Positions 54,456 to 63,867 are shown, counted from the stretch's first letter. The stretch: DNA of 64,000 nucleotides from Croceibacterium ferulae (GCF_003660445.1 NZ_QZVQ01000002.1:124001-188000); one strand, 5' to 3'. Program-made: numbers and translations. The notes: a model not told the origin generated them from the sequence alone.

Positions 54456-55201
54456 GCGCGACCCTGCGGGACGATCACCGGCCCTGCCGCATGCGGCAGG
54501 ATCGCCACCCTGACGCCATAGGCCGCCGCCAGGTTCGCCTCCGTCAGAACCGCCGCCGCCGGCCCGCCGGCCAGGACCGCGCCGTCCTTCAGCAGCAGCA
54601 CGTCATCTGCCACCCGCGCGGCCAGTGTCAGGTCGTGCAGCACCAGCACCACGCCGGTGCCCCGCCCCGCCGCGGCACGCAGCAGCGCCAGCGTCTCCAG
54701 CTGGTGCAGCGGGTCCAGGCTGGCGAGCGGCTCGTCCGCCAGCAGCCAGCGCGGCTCGCCCGCCAGCACGCGCGCCAGCAGCACGCGGGCGCGCTCCCCG
54801 CCGGACAGGGACCGGACCGGCCGGTCGGCCAGCGCGGCCGTGTCGGTCGCCGCCAGCGCCGCCGCGATCGCCTCCACACCATCGTCGCCGTGCGGCAGGC
54901 GGCCCAGCCGCACCAGATCGCGCACGGTCATGTTCCAGTGCACGGCGGCATCCTGCGGCAGATAGCCGATCGCCTGCGCCCGCTCCCGCGCCGGCATCGT
55001 CGCAGCATCGCGCCCGTCCAGCATCACCTGCCCGCCGCTGGCCGGCAGCAGCGCGGCGCAGGCGCGCAGCAGCGTGGACTTGCCCGCCCCGTTCGCCCCC
55101 AGCACCGCCGTCACCCGGCCGGGCACGAAGCTCGCCGTCACGCCGCCCAGCACCGCCCGCTTGCCCAGCACGACATGCAGGTTGTCGACCGTCAGCCCCA
55201 T
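54452..55201 (-). CDS. btuD: Cobalamin ABC transporter ATP-binding protein
   Basis: This 249-aa ATPase has Walker A GANGAGKST, signature LSGGERARVLLARVL, Walker B RWLLADEPLASLD and a switch His in VLVLHDLTLAARV. The ATG at 55201 overlaps the btuC end by 10 bases; the frame is open well upstream but this part is btuC in another frame. A B12 role is inferred from the riboswitch-btuB-F-C-D order; family proteins also carry haem or siderophores. Confidence 0.9.
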   Translation of the reverse strand: MGLTVDNLHVVLGKRAVLGGVTASFVPGRVTAVLGANGAGKSTLLRACAALLPASGGQVMLDGRDAATMPARERAQAIGYLPQDAAVHWNMTVRDLVRLGRLPHGDDGVEAIAAALAATDTAALADRPVRSLSGGERARVLLARVLAGEPRWLLADEPLASLDPLHQLETLALLRAAAGRGTGVVLVLHDLTLAARVADDVLLLKDGAVLAGGPAAAVLTEANLAAAYGVRVAILPHAAGPVIVPQGRA

Positions 55202-56160
55202 GACCGGCCCCGCTCCCTCAGCAGCAGCACCAGGAAGTACGGCGCACCGATCAATGCCATCGCGACGCCCAGCCGCACCTCGCCCGCCCCGGGCGCCAGG
55301 CGGCACACGATGTCCGCCGCCAGCACCAGCGCCGCGCCACCCAGCGCAGCTGGCACCAGCAGCGCACCCGGCCGAGCACCCGACAGCGGGCGCAGCATGT
55401 GCGGCACGACCAGCCCGACAAAGCCAACCACCCCCGTCACCGCAACCCCGGCGCCGACGCACAGGCCCGCCCCGGCGATTACCAGCGCCTGCAATCGCGG
55501 CAGGCTGATGCCCAGCGATCGCGCCGCATCGGGCCCCAGTGTCAGCGCATCCAGGCTGCGGCCCGTGGCCAGCAACAGAGCGCAGCCCGCCAGCATGAAC
55601 GGCGCGGCATGGGTCAGGTCCTCCACCCCGCGATCGGTCAGCGCGCCCATCAGCCAGTCGATCGCGGCCGCCACAACGTAGGGATTGGGCGCGATCGAGA
55701 TCAGGAACATCGTCAGCGCCGCCGCCAGGCTGGCCAGCACCGTGCCCGCCAGCACGAAGGCCGCCGGTGTCTCCGCGCGCCAGGTCAGCCCGGCCAGCAG
55801 CGCCAGCCCGCCCGCCGCGCAGGCCATGGCGGCGGCAAAGATGCCCCATTGCGTCGCGCCCCCCAGCACGATCGCCGCCACCGCACCCAGCGCGGCCGCG
55901 CTCGACGTGCCCAGCACGCCAGGATCGGCCAGCGGATTGCGCAGCCACCCCTGCATCACCGCGCCCGACAGCCCCAGCGAGGCACCCAGCAATGTGGCCA
56001 GCCCCGCCCGTGGCAAGCGCAACTCGGCGATGATCGCCCAGCGCGGATCGCCCGACCACCAGGCCGACAGCGGCACCACCGCCTTGCCCACCATCAGGGA
56101 TGCGGCGAACAGGGCCACGACCAGCACGGCCAGGCCGACCAGCAGGGCCTTGCGCCTCAC
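55192..56160 (-). CDS. btuC: Cobalamin ABC transporter permease
   Basis: This 322-aa FecCD-family permease has about nine to ten membrane helices and the family motifs LRLPRAGLATLLGASLGLSGAVMQGWLRNPLADPG (55971-56075) and VVGFVGLVVPHMLRPLSG. GTG at 56160 overlaps the btuF stop as GTGA. It forms the inner-membrane channel of the BtuFCD system. Confidence 0.9.
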   Translation of the reverse strand: MRRKALLVGLAVLVVALFAASLMVGKAVVPLSAWWSGDPRWAIIAELRLPRAGLATLLGASLGLSGAVMQGWLRNPLADPGVLGTSSAAALGAVAAIVLGGATQWGIFAAAMACAAGGLALLAGLTWRAETPAAFVLAGTVLASLAAALTMFLISIAPNPYVVAAAIDWLMGALTDRGVEDLTHAAPFMLAGCALLLATGRSLDALTLGPDAARSLGISLPRLQALVIAGAGLCVGAGVAVTGVVGFVGLVVPHMLRPLSGARPGALLVPAALGGAALVLAADIVCRLAPGAGEVRLGVAMALIGAPYFLVLLLRERGRSWG

Positions 56161-56966
56161 CGTGCCACCTGCCGCCGCACCGCCGCCAGCCGCGCCAGCG
56201 CCGCCGGGATCGTCGGCCCGCCGCAATTGATCAGGTTGCGCGAAAAGGCGAGTTCGCGCGTGTCCGCATCGGTCCGCACCAGCAACCGCCGGCGGATCGC
56301 CGCCGTCCGCCCATCCGCATCCGGGCGCAGGATCAGGGCCGGCGGCTGGGCGAGAATGGCCTCGACCGGCAGCGCGCCCGTCATCGCCAGCCCGTAATCC
56401 GCCGCCGCATTGCGCAGGCCGGCCACCTGCATCATCTCATGCAGCAAGGTGCCGCCCCCATTCGCCAGATCGCCCGAGATGTACAGCAGGGCAGGCACCT
56501 CCGCACCCGTCCAGCGCGCATCGGCCACGGCACGATCGATCCGGGCATTGATCGTCGCCCCCTGCGCCTGTGCGCCGACCGCCTGCGCCACCTCGGCCAC
56601 CTGCTGCTTGCTCTCGGCAATGGTGACAGGCGAATCCAGGTACAGCGTCCGCAGCCCGGCCTTGGCGAAGGCCGCGCGGGTGGCCGGCGGGGTGTAGCTG
56701 GTCGCCACCACCAGGTCGGGCGCCAGTGCGATCACCTCCTCCGCCGTGCCGCCGGTGCTGCGGAACCGCCGGGCCATCTCCAGCGGCACCGAGGTCGCGC
56801 CCGCCGCTTGCGAATAATGGCTGATCGCCGCGATCCGGTCCGGCGGCACCAGCGCCAGCAGCAGCTGGTCCGAACAGGGGTTCAGCGACACGATGCCACC
56901 CCGCTGCTGCCCGCCGGCCGGGGCGCACCCGGCCAACAGCAGCAGCAAGGGCAGCAGCCAGCGCAT
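56157..56966 (-). CDS. btuF: Cobalamin ABC transporter substrate-binding lipoprotein
   Basis: This 269-aa protein has a lipoprotein signal (LLPLLLLLAGCAP). The mature part is a two-lobe TroA-like binding protein: IVSLNPCSDQLLLALVPPDRIAAIS, GTAEEVIALAPDLVVATSYT and LYLDSPVTIAE. It starts 3 bases after the btuB stop. B12 rather than siderophore binding is inferred from the riboswitch and neighbours. Confidence 0.88.
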   Translation of the reverse strand: MRWLLPLLLLLAGCAPAGGQQRGGIVSLNPCSDQLLLALVPPDRIAAISHYSQAAGATSVPLEMARRFRSTGGTAEEVIALAPDLVVATSYTPPATRAAFAKAGLRTLYLDSPVTIAESKQQVAEVAQAVGAQAQGATINARIDRAVADARWTGAEVPALLYISGDLANGGGTLLHEMMQVAGLRNAAADYGLAMTGALPVEAILAQPPALILRPDADGRTAAIRRRLLVRTDADTRELAFSRNLINCGGPTIPAALARLAAVRRQVAR

Positions 56967-56968
56967 CC

Positions 56969-58810
56969 TCAGTCGAACCGCAGCCGGACACCGCCATAGG
57001 CGGCGCGGCCGATCGTGCCGTACCCGCTGACGACCTGATACTCCTCGTCGAACAGGTTCTCGACCCGGGCGTAGACCGACCAGCGCTGCGCCACCGGCAT
57101 CTCCGCGCGCAGGCTGACCAGGGTATAGCCCTCCAGCCGCGTGGTGTTGGCGTTGTCGAAGCTGTCGCCGACCAGCTGCACCGTGCTGCCCAGCGAAAGG
57201 CCGAAGTCGAAGCGGTAATCGGCCGACAGGCTGCCCGAATTGCGCGGGCGGCGCGCCAGGCGGTTGCCCTCGAATCCGGCGCTGCGGTTCTCCGTGTCGA
57301 TCAGGCTGTACGATCCGGCGACCGTCAGTCCGTCGACCGGCCGCGCCATCAGCCCGATCTCCAGCCCTTCGGCCTGTGTGCGGGCAATGTTGGAATAGGT
57401 GAAGCTAGCCGGGTCGAAGTCGATCTGGTTGACCGTGTCGCGGTGGAACCAGGTCGCGCTGGCCACCAGCGCATCGCCCAGCAGGCGCTGCTCCACCCCG
57501 ACATCCCAGCTTTCCGCCGTCTCGGGCGCCAGCGTGGCGGTGCCGTAGAAAGGGGCATAGAGCTGATACAACGTCGGCGCCTTGAACCCTTCGGCATAGC
57601 TGCCGCGCAGCACCGTGCCGGTGCCCACCGCCAGCGCGGCGTTGGCGCCGAAGGTGGTGCGGCCGCCGAATGCGTCATCATCGTCATGCCGGATGGCACC
57701 GGTGATCGTCAGCGGGTCCAGCGGGGTCAGGATTGCCTCGCCCCAGAAGCTGGTGGTGCCGCGGCTGTAATTACTGACGCTGTCATCGAAGCGCGTGTCC
57801 TCGTGCTCCGCGCCGATCACCAGCCGGACGCGGTCCATCGCGTCGATGTCGCCCTTGTAGGTGTAGCGTTCCGACCGCCCGCGCGAGACGAACAGCGGGT
57901 CCGCCCCGGCATCGCGATCGAAATTGTCGCGGTCCACATCGGCGATCTGGAACGCGACGGTGTTGCGCCAGCTTCCGTCCAGGATATCGCCATGCAGCCC
58001 GGCATAGCCGTACAGCTCCTGCGCCGTGGAATATTCGTCCGTGTCGGCGAAGGCGAAGGCCGGCGCCGGGAAGCCGTCCAGATCGGTCCGGCTATCCGCC
58101 CAGTAACCCCGCAGGTCCAGCCGCAGGTCGGGCGTGAAAGCCACCTCTGCCCGGCCGCTGGCGCCATATTGCCGGTAGCCGTCCCGCTCGGCCCCACCGT
58201 CAAACGCGGAGATGCCGTCCGTGCGCAGATAGCCGCCGGTCAGCGCGCCCGACACGATGCCGCTGCTGCCGGAGACACCGCCGCTGGCGAACAGCGTGTC
58301 CATGCTGCCGTACTCGACATTGCCACGCGCCTGCAGCCCCGCCGTCGGTGCTTTCGTCATGATGTTGACCACGCCGCCGATGGCCTGGCTGCCCCACGGC
58401 ACGGAGTTCGGCCCGCGCAGCACCTCCACCCGCTCCACATTGGAGGCGAGCAGATGCGCGAAGTCGAACCCGCCGCCGGGCGCTGATGGATCGTTGACCC
58501 GCACGCCGTCGATCAGCACCAGTGTCTGGTCGCCTTCCGCCCCGCGGATGCGCAGGCTGGTGACCGTGCCCAAGCCGCCATTGCGCGTCACCGTCACGCC
58601 CGGGGTGGTCGCCAGCAGGTCGCTGATCGCCACGGTCTGCCGCTGCTCGATCGTGTCGCGGTCGATCACCGTCACCGCCTGACCGGTGGTGGCGGCATCC
58701 TGCGGCGCACCGATGGCGGTGACGATGATGTCACTGGCAGGATCCTGCGCCGCCGCGGGGGACACGGCCAACGCCGCCGGCGCCACAGCCAGCAGATACG
58801 ATACTTTCAT
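56969..58810 (-). CDS. btuB: TonB-dependent cobalamin receptor
   Basis: This 613-aa outer-membrane receptor has a signal peptide, a TonB-box-like segment (SDIIVTAIG), a plug domain (LLATTPGVTVTRNGGLG, RIRGAEGDQTLVLIDGVRVND, VERVEVLRGPNSVPWGSQAIGGVVNI) and a 22-strand-type barrel ending in the aromatic-terminal YGGVRLRFD. The length matches BtuB. It is the first gene after the cobalamin riboswitch on the minus strand and heads btuB-F-C-D-metH. Confidence 0.94.
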   Translation of the reverse strand: MKVSYLLAVAPAALAVSPAAAQDPASDIIVTAIGAPQDAATTGQAVTVIDRDTIEQRQTVAISDLLATTPGVTVTRNGGLGTVTSLRIRGAEGDQTLVLIDGVRVNDPSAPGGGFDFAHLLASNVERVEVLRGPNSVPWGSQAIGGVVNIMTKAPTAGLQARGNVEYGSMDTLFASGGVSGSSGIVSGALTGGYLRTDGISAFDGGAERDGYRQYGASGRAEVAFTPDLRLDLRGYWADSRTDLDGFPAPAFAFADTDEYSTAQELYGYAGLHGDILDGSWRNTVAFQIADVDRDNFDRDAGADPLFVSRGRSERYTYKGDIDAMDRVRLVIGAEHEDTRFDDSVSNYSRGTTSFWGEAILTPLDPLTITGAIRHDDDDAFGGRTTFGANAALAVGTGTVLRGSYAEGFKAPTLYQLYAPFYGTATLAPETAESWDVGVEQRLLGDALVASATWFHRDTVNQIDFDPASFTYSNIARTQAEGLEIGLMARPVDGLTVAGSYSLIDTENRSAGFEGNRLARRPRNSGSLSADYRFDFGLSLGSTVQLVGDSFDNANTTRLEGYTLVSLRAEMPVAQRWSVYARVENLFDEEYQVVSGYGTIGRAAYGGVRLRFD

Positions 58811-58818
58811 TGTAACAA

Positions 58819-58836
58819 GCCCTAACCAAACAGGGC
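58819..58836 (-). promoter_or_regulatory. Hairpin at the btuB ribosome-binding region
   Basis: GCCCT (58836-58832, minus strand) and AGGGC (58823-58819) can pair around an eight-base loop. The 3' arm holds AGGG, the only Shine-Dalgarno-like sequence, nine bases before the ATG. Farther upstream, GCGCAGG and CCTGCGC (58844-58859) form a second, perfect hairpin with an almost loopless tip. Together they fit an expression platform in which the riboswitch controls translation. Confidence 0.4.
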
Positions 58837-58950
58837 CGCCGCCGCGCAGGAACCTGCGCGTGCGTCAGCCGAACGCCCCTGTCGCCGCTCGAGGGTTTCG
58901 GCCTCGTCCGCGCGGCACACCCCGTCCGCACGATGGATCGACTGGCGAAC

Positions 58951-59115
58951 GGCAGGTCTCCTGGCTCTCGGCTCGCCATGTCGCCCGGCCTTCCCGGATC
59001 TGCATCCAGTGGCCGGATCGGGCGACACTCCCCGATTACAGTTGCGGGGGCAGCGCGGGCTTCGACCGAAGGCCGGTCCCGACTTCCCTTTTCATCCCCG
59101 TCCCCGGGGAACCGT
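58951..59115 (-). promoter_or_regulatory. Cobalamin riboswitch (B12 element)
   Basis: Reading the minus strand from about 59115 to 58951: GGGATGAAAAGGGAA in the P3-P4 part, then GCTGCCCCCGCAACTGTAAT, CCACTGG, CCGGGAAGG, and the B12 box GCCAGGAGACCTGCC at its 3' end (58965-58951), preceded by GAGCCGAGA. This is the full set of conserved elements in their usual order. It lies 140 bp before the btuB start, so adenosylcobalamin should repress btuB and the genes behind it. Confidence 0.95.
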
Positions 59116-59151
59116 TCGCGCCGCGCCCCTAGCCATGCCGGGGCCGCCGCG

Positions 59152-59805
59152 TCAATATTCCACGCCCTTCTGCGCGTTGAACCCGGCATTGAAGGGGTGC
59201 TTCACCTCGCCGAACTCCGTCACCAGATCGGCCAGCTCGGTCAGTTCCGGCCGGGCACCGCGCCCGGTGATGCAGATATGCTTGGTCAGCGGGCGGTCCT
59301 TCAGGAAGGCCATTACCTCGGCGGCCGGCAGCGTATCGTCGGCCAGCACGATGTTGAGTTCGTCCAGGATCACGAAGTCGATCTCGGGATTGGCGATCAG
59401 TTCCTTCGCCCGCTCCCACCCGCGCCGGGCGGCGGCGATGTCCTTGGCGCGGTCCTGCGTGTCCCAGGTGAAGCCTTCTCCCATGCTTTCGAAGCTGACC
59501 AGGTCCGCCGGCAGCGCGGCGAAGAAGTTGCGCTCCCCCGTCTCCCACGTGCCCTTCACGAATTGCAGGATCGCCACCCGCATCCCCCAGCCAATGGACC
59601 GGATCGCCATGCCGAAGGCGGAGGAGGACTTGCCCTTGCCGTTGCCGGTATGGACGATCAGCACGCCACGCTCCGCCGTGCGGCGGGCCTGCAGCTTGTC
59701 GCGCGCCACCTTCATCCGCTTCATGCGGGCATTGTGGCGGGAATGGTCGGCGTCCTGCGGATCTTCGGGATCGGTCATGGCGGGGGCATCCTGCCGGGCG
59801 GTCAT
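59152..59805 (-). CDS. cobO: Corrinoid adenosyltransferase CobO/BtuR
   Basis: This 217-aa ATP:corrinoid adenosyltransferase makes adenosylcobalamin from cob(I)alamin or its precursors. The P-loop variant GNGKGKSSSAFG, MRVAILQFVKG, GEGFTWDTQD and FVILDELNIVL are family marks. ATG at 59805 overlaps the S46 peptidase stop as ATGA; another ATG nine codons in is possible. It lies upstream of the riboswitch, so it is outside that control. It provides the coenzyme that the riboswitch senses. Confidence 0.94.
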   Translation of the reverse strand: MTARQDAPAMTDPEDPQDADHSRHNARMKRMKVARDKLQARRTAERGVLIVHTGNGKGKSSSAFGMAIRSIGWGMRVAILQFVKGTWETGERNFFAALPADLVSFESMGEGFTWDTQDRAKDIAAARRGWERAKELIANPEIDFVILDELNIVLADDTLPAAEVMAFLKDRPLTKHICITGRGARPELTELADLVTEFGEVKHPFNAGFNAQKGVEY

Positions 59806-61850
59806 CCGCCCGCCAGCTCCCGTACCAGCGCCGGGGCGGGATAGATCGTCTCCAGCGCTTCCTGCACCGCCGCGGTGGAGACCACCACTGTCCGGTTCAA
59901 CGTGCCGTCATAGCCGTAATTGCCGCCCAGCGAGTGGATGTTTCCGTCAAACGCCGCGCCGATCACCGTGCCGGCCCGGTCGATCACCGGACTGCCCGAA
60001 TTGCCGCCGATGATGTCGTTGGTGGTCACGAAATCATAGGTTGCATCACGATCGATCTGCGCCTGCTTCGCCGCGAATGCGGGCGCGAGGTCGAACGGCG
60101 CGCTGCCGGTCGCACGGTCGAACGTCCCGCCCAGATTGGTGGCGAAGGGCACCTCGACCCCGCGCTCCTCCCACCCGGCCACCCGGCCATAGCTGATGCG
60201 CAGGGTGAAGGTCGCATCGGGATACTGGCTGTCGCCATAGGCGGCGAAGCGCGCATCGGTCAGCTGCGCACCCGCCGCCGCCAGCGGGCCGCGATATTGC
60301 GCATCGACCTGCTGCTGCAGCTCCCGCTGGCGCGGCTCCAGCTGCAGGGCATAGCGGATCAGCGGATCGTCCGACGTCTCGATCGCGCCGAGGCCCCCTT
60401 CCCACAGCTGCCGGCGATAGGCCGGGTCGGCCAGCCGGGTGTCGGACACCAGCCGCGCCGCCAGCTGTTCCGGGCTTTCACGCCCCAGCAGCAGCTTCGT
60501 GTCGGCATCGTCGACGCCCAGATATTCGCGCGACTTGGACAGGCTCCAGGAAAGCCGCAGCTCTTCCAGCCAGGGATAGATCGGCCGCTCGTCCAGCACC
60601 TCCTTCTCCAGCAGCGGCAGCGCGCTGTCGGTGTAGCCGGGCAGGCGCTCGCCATTCGGCTTGGCCCGCTCCTGCGCCGCCATCACCAGTTCGTGGGCAT
60701 AGGAGTACAGGTCGGACGAAGGCTGCATGTAGCGATAAGGCAGGTACAGCGTGCGATAGGCGCCGATCGCCTCGCTCACCTGCGCCCAAGGATCATTGCC
60801 GGTCACATCGGTGCGCCCGCGCAGATCCGTCTCCGCCGCAGCCAGCTTGCCGGTGAAGGCGGGATCGTTCAGCGCACGCTGGCGGCCGATATAGACCTTC
60901 AGCGAATTCTCGATTCCGTTCAGCAGGTCCAGCCCCTCGCGCGCACGCTCCTCGCTGCCCTGCATCGCGCTGATCAGCCGGCCGCGCAGTTCGGACATGG
61001 TGGTGACGCTGGCGGGCAGCGCGACCTCCCGCTCGAACGCCAGCTGGCTTTGCGTGTAGAGGCGGCTGGTCGAACCCGGATTGCCCACCACGAAGGTCAC
61101 TCCGCCTGCCTCCGGCGCGCGCGGGTTCCACTTCAGATGCGCCTCCGGCGTCACCGGCCGGCCATTCTCGTAAGCGCGCAGGAAGCTGGCATCCATGGAA
61201 TAGCGGGGGAAGTTGAAATTGTCCGGATCGCCGCCGAATGTCGCCGCGCGATCCTCCGGCGCCCAGACCAGCCGGACATCCGAGTACTTGCGATATGTGT
61301 ACAGCTTGTACTGCCCGCCACCGAACAGGGTGACCACCTGGCAGCGCGTGGTCGCACGATCGGTGCAGTTCTCGTCCTCGATCGCGGCCACGGCTGCGTC
61401 GCGCGCGCGGGTCAGCGCCTCGCCATTCAGGCCCTCCAGTGCGGAGCGGACCCGGCCGGTCACGTCGGTGATGCCGGTCACCACCTCCGCCTGCTGCCCG
61501 GGGCAGGCGACCTCGTCCTCGCGCCGCTCCGCGATAAAGCCCGCATCCAGCAGGTCGGCGGCGGCGGTGGAATTGTCGAACAGGCAGGATGCGACGCAAT
61601 GGTGATTGGTCAGGATCAGCCCCTCGGGCGAGACGAAGCTGGCCGAACAGCCACCCGTCAGCCGCACCGCCGCCTGCCGCGTATGGTCCAGCCATGCCTC
61701 GTCCGGCGCCCAGCCATACGTCTCGCGCACCTGTGCCGCGGGGAAGTTGTCGAACGTCCACATGCCTTCCTCGGCAGCGGCGGGGGTGGTGCCGGCAAGC
61801 GCCAGCAGGGCAAGGGGGGAAGTCGCCAGCAGGGCGCGTCGCTTGGTCAT
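59802..61850 (-). CDS. Secreted S46 family serine dipeptidyl-peptidase (DPP7/DPP11-like)
   Basis: This 682-aa peptidase has a signal (RRALLATSPLALLALAGTTPAAA) and starts its mature part EEGMWTFDNFPAAQVRE, as in S46. The catalytic His is in ILTNHHC, the catalytic Ser in IIGGNSGSPVID, with the chymotrypsin-like fold split by a helical domain. It trims dipeptides from peptides in the periplasm. P1 preference (DPP7 or DPP11) needs alignment. Its stop is fused to the cobO start (ATGA). Confidence 0.92.
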   Translation of the reverse strand: MTKRRALLATSPLALLALAGTTPAAAEEGMWTFDNFPAAQVRETYGWAPDEAWLDHTRQAAVRLTGGCSASFVSPEGLILTNHHCVASCLFDNSTAAADLLDAGFIAERREDEVACPGQQAEVVTGITDVTGRVRSALEGLNGEALTRARDAAVAAIEDENCTDRATTRCQVVTLFGGGQYKLYTYRKYSDVRLVWAPEDRAATFGGDPDNFNFPRYSMDASFLRAYENGRPVTPEAHLKWNPRAPEAGGVTFVVGNPGSTSRLYTQSQLAFEREVALPASVTTMSELRGRLISAMQGSEERAREGLDLLNGIENSLKVYIGRQRALNDPAFTGKLAAAETDLRGRTDVTGNDPWAQVSEAIGAYRTLYLPYRYMQPSSDLYSYAHELVMAAQERAKPNGERLPGYTDSALPLLEKEVLDERPIYPWLEELRLSWSLSKSREYLGVDDADTKLLLGRESPEQLAARLVSDTRLADPAYRRQLWEGGLGAIETSDDPLIRYALQLEPRQRELQQQVDAQYRGPLAAAGAQLTDARFAAYGDSQYPDATFTLRISYGRVAGWEERGVEVPFATNLGGTFDRATGSAPFDLAPAFAAKQAQIDRDATYDFVTTNDIIGGNSGSPVIDRAGTVIGAAFDGNIHSLGGNYGYDGTLNRTVVVSTAAVQEALETIYPAPALVRELAGG

Positions 61851-62014
61851 CGATCTGCTTTCGGTCAGGGCCGGCCGATCAAAGGCGGCATGTCGCCGCC
61901 CCACATACCGGCCCGGCATAGTTGCTGGGGCGGGTGTAATCCGATCGGCCATGATCGGCAATCGCCGCCGCCCCTGCCTGCAACCGGGCACCAGCCGGCC
62001 GCAAGGGCTACCGG

Positions 62015-63799
62015 CTATCCCGTGATGCCCTTGATGACCTGCCGCGCCGTATTGGCCAGCACCGCCGCCGCGCCTTCATCCCCCTTCACCATCGACGACA
62101 TGAACCCCTTGGCCTGCTGCAAGGTCAGATGCGGCGGAAATGGCGCGACGTCGGGATCGGTCTTCACCTCGATCACCGTGGGTCGATCCGCCGCCAAGGC
62201 GCGGTCCCAGGCAGGCGCCAGTGCCTCCGGATCGTCGACATATATGCCATGCAACCCGATCATCTCGGCAAAGCGGGCATAGGGCACATCGGGCAGATCC
62301 TGCGTGGTGGGGAATTTGGGATTGCCCTCCATCACCCGCTGCTCCCACGTCACCTCGTTCAGGTCGCCATTGTTGAACACGCAGATCACCAGCCGCGGAT
62401 TGCTCCAGCGCTCCCAGTATTTCTGAATGGTGATCAGCTCCGCCAGATTGCTCATCTGCATCGCCCCGTCACCCACCAGCGCCACCACCGGGCGGTGCGG
62501 ATGCGCGAACTTGGCGGCGATCGCATAAGGCACCGCCGCGCCCATCGACGCCAGCCCGCCCGACAGGGAGCCACGCTGGCCTTCCTTCACCCGCCAGTCG
62601 CGCGCATACCAGTTGGCGCAGGATCCGGAATCCGACGTGACGATCGCATCGGCCGGCAGGCGGGGCGACATTTCCCACACCACCCGCTGCGGGTTGACCG
62701 GGTTGGCCGCCGCCATCGCCCGCGCCTCGATCGTCTGCCACCAGCTGGCGACGGCATCCTCGATCTGCCCCTGCCAGGCACGATCCTGCTTGCGTACCAG
62801 CAGCGGCAGCAGCGCGCGCAGCGTTTCCGCCGCATCGCCATGCAGGTTCACCTCCACCGGATAACGCAAGCCCAGCATCGCTGGGTCGAGGTCGATCTGC
62901 ACCGCCCGCGCCTGCCCATCGGGCGGCAGGAACTCCGCCCAGGGAAAGCCCGTGCCGATCATCAGCAGCGTGTCGCAATCGCGCATGATGTCGGATGACG
63001 GCTTCGTGCCTAGCAGGCCGATCGCGCCGGTGACGAAGGGCAGGTCGTCGGGCAGCACGTCCTTGGCCAGCAGCGCCTTGGCGACACCGGCGCCCAGCAC
63101 GTCCGCCACCTGCACCACCTCGAACGCTGCGTTGCGGGCACCGGCGCCGATCAGGACGGCGACCTTCGACCCGGCATTCAGCACCTCCGCCGCGCGCGCC
63201 AGATCCGCCGCCTGCGGCACGACGCTGGGGCGCGAATAGCCGGTACCCGAGCGGGTGAAGCCATGCGCTTGCGCCGGCTCCTCGTAAGGCTGGTCCTGCA
63301 CATCCTTGGGCAGCACCACCACGGACACGTCGCGTTCGGCGATGGCGATGCGGATCGCGCGGTCGGTGACATGGCGCAGCTGCGCCGGCGCGGTCACCTC
63401 CTGCACATAGCCGGCCACGTCGGAGAAGATGCGGTCGAGGTTCAGCTCCTGCTGGTAACTGGCGCCGCGCACGGTGCTTTCCGCCTGCCCGGCGATCGCC
63501 AGAACGGGCACATGGTCCAGCTTGGCATCATACAGCCCAGTCAGCAGATGCGTGGCGCCGGGGCCGCCGGTCGACAGGCACACGCCCAGCTCGCCGCTGA
63601 ACTTGGCATGGGCAGCCGCCATGAAGGCGGCCATCTCCTCGTGCCGCACCTGGATGAACTCGATGCCGTCGCCCGCCTTCTCGGCCCGCTGCAACGCGCC
63701 CAGCACGCCGTTGATGCCATCGCCGGGATAGCCATAGATGCGGGAGACGCCCCACGCCTTCAAACGGGTCACGAAGAAGTCGCTGGTCATCTCAGCCAT
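62015..63799 (-). CDS. Thiamine-diphosphate enzyme, pyruvate oxidase/PoxB-like
   Basis: This 594-aa three-domain ThDP protein has the catalytic Glu in QVRHEEMAAFMAAAHAK (Glu54 or Glu55), GGPGATHLLTGLYDAKLDHVPV and the ThDP-Mg motif GDGAMQMSNLAELITIQ closed by NN (VFNNGDLNEV). It resembles PoxB-type pyruvate oxidases and unassigned 'thiamine pyrophosphate-requiring proteins'. It lacks an obvious PoxB-type membrane-binding C-terminus. Acetolactate synthase is less likely, as no regulatory subunit gene is near. It stands alone. Confidence 0.85.
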   Translation of the reverse strand: MAEMTSDFFVTRLKAWGVSRIYGYPGDGINGVLGALQRAEKAGDGIEFIQVRHEEMAAFMAAAHAKFSGELGVCLSTGGPGATHLLTGLYDAKLDHVPVLAIAGQAESTVRGASYQQELNLDRIFSDVAGYVQEVTAPAQLRHVTDRAIRIAIAERDVSVVVLPKDVQDQPYEEPAQAHGFTRSGTGYSRPSVVPQAADLARAAEVLNAGSKVAVLIGAGARNAAFEVVQVADVLGAGVAKALLAKDVLPDDLPFVTGAIGLLGTKPSSDIMRDCDTLLMIGTGFPWAEFLPPDGQARAVQIDLDPAMLGLRYPVEVNLHGDAAETLRALLPLLVRKQDRAWQGQIEDAVASWWQTIEARAMAAANPVNPQRVVWEMSPRLPADAIVTSDSGSCANWYARDWRVKEGQRGSLSGGLASMGAAVPYAIAAKFAHPHRPVVALVGDGAMQMSNLAELITIQKYWERWSNPRLVICVFNNGDLNEVTWEQRVMEGNPKFPTTQDLPDVPYARFAEMIGLHGIYVDDPEALAPAWDRALAADRPTVIEVKTDPDVAPFPPHLTLQQAKGFMSSMVKGDEGAAAVLANTARQVIKGITG

Positions 63800-63867
63800 G
63801 GTCCGGCCCTTTCGTCACATTGGCGGCAGCGCCGCCATGGACCGCCGGCCCATGGCAGGCTGGCTCT

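Noticed and set aside
55202-56059. 535-aa BtuD fusion protein
   Set aside because: The upstream part is a Gly/Ala/Arg-rich shadow of btuC. The ABC ATPase proper begins at 55201.
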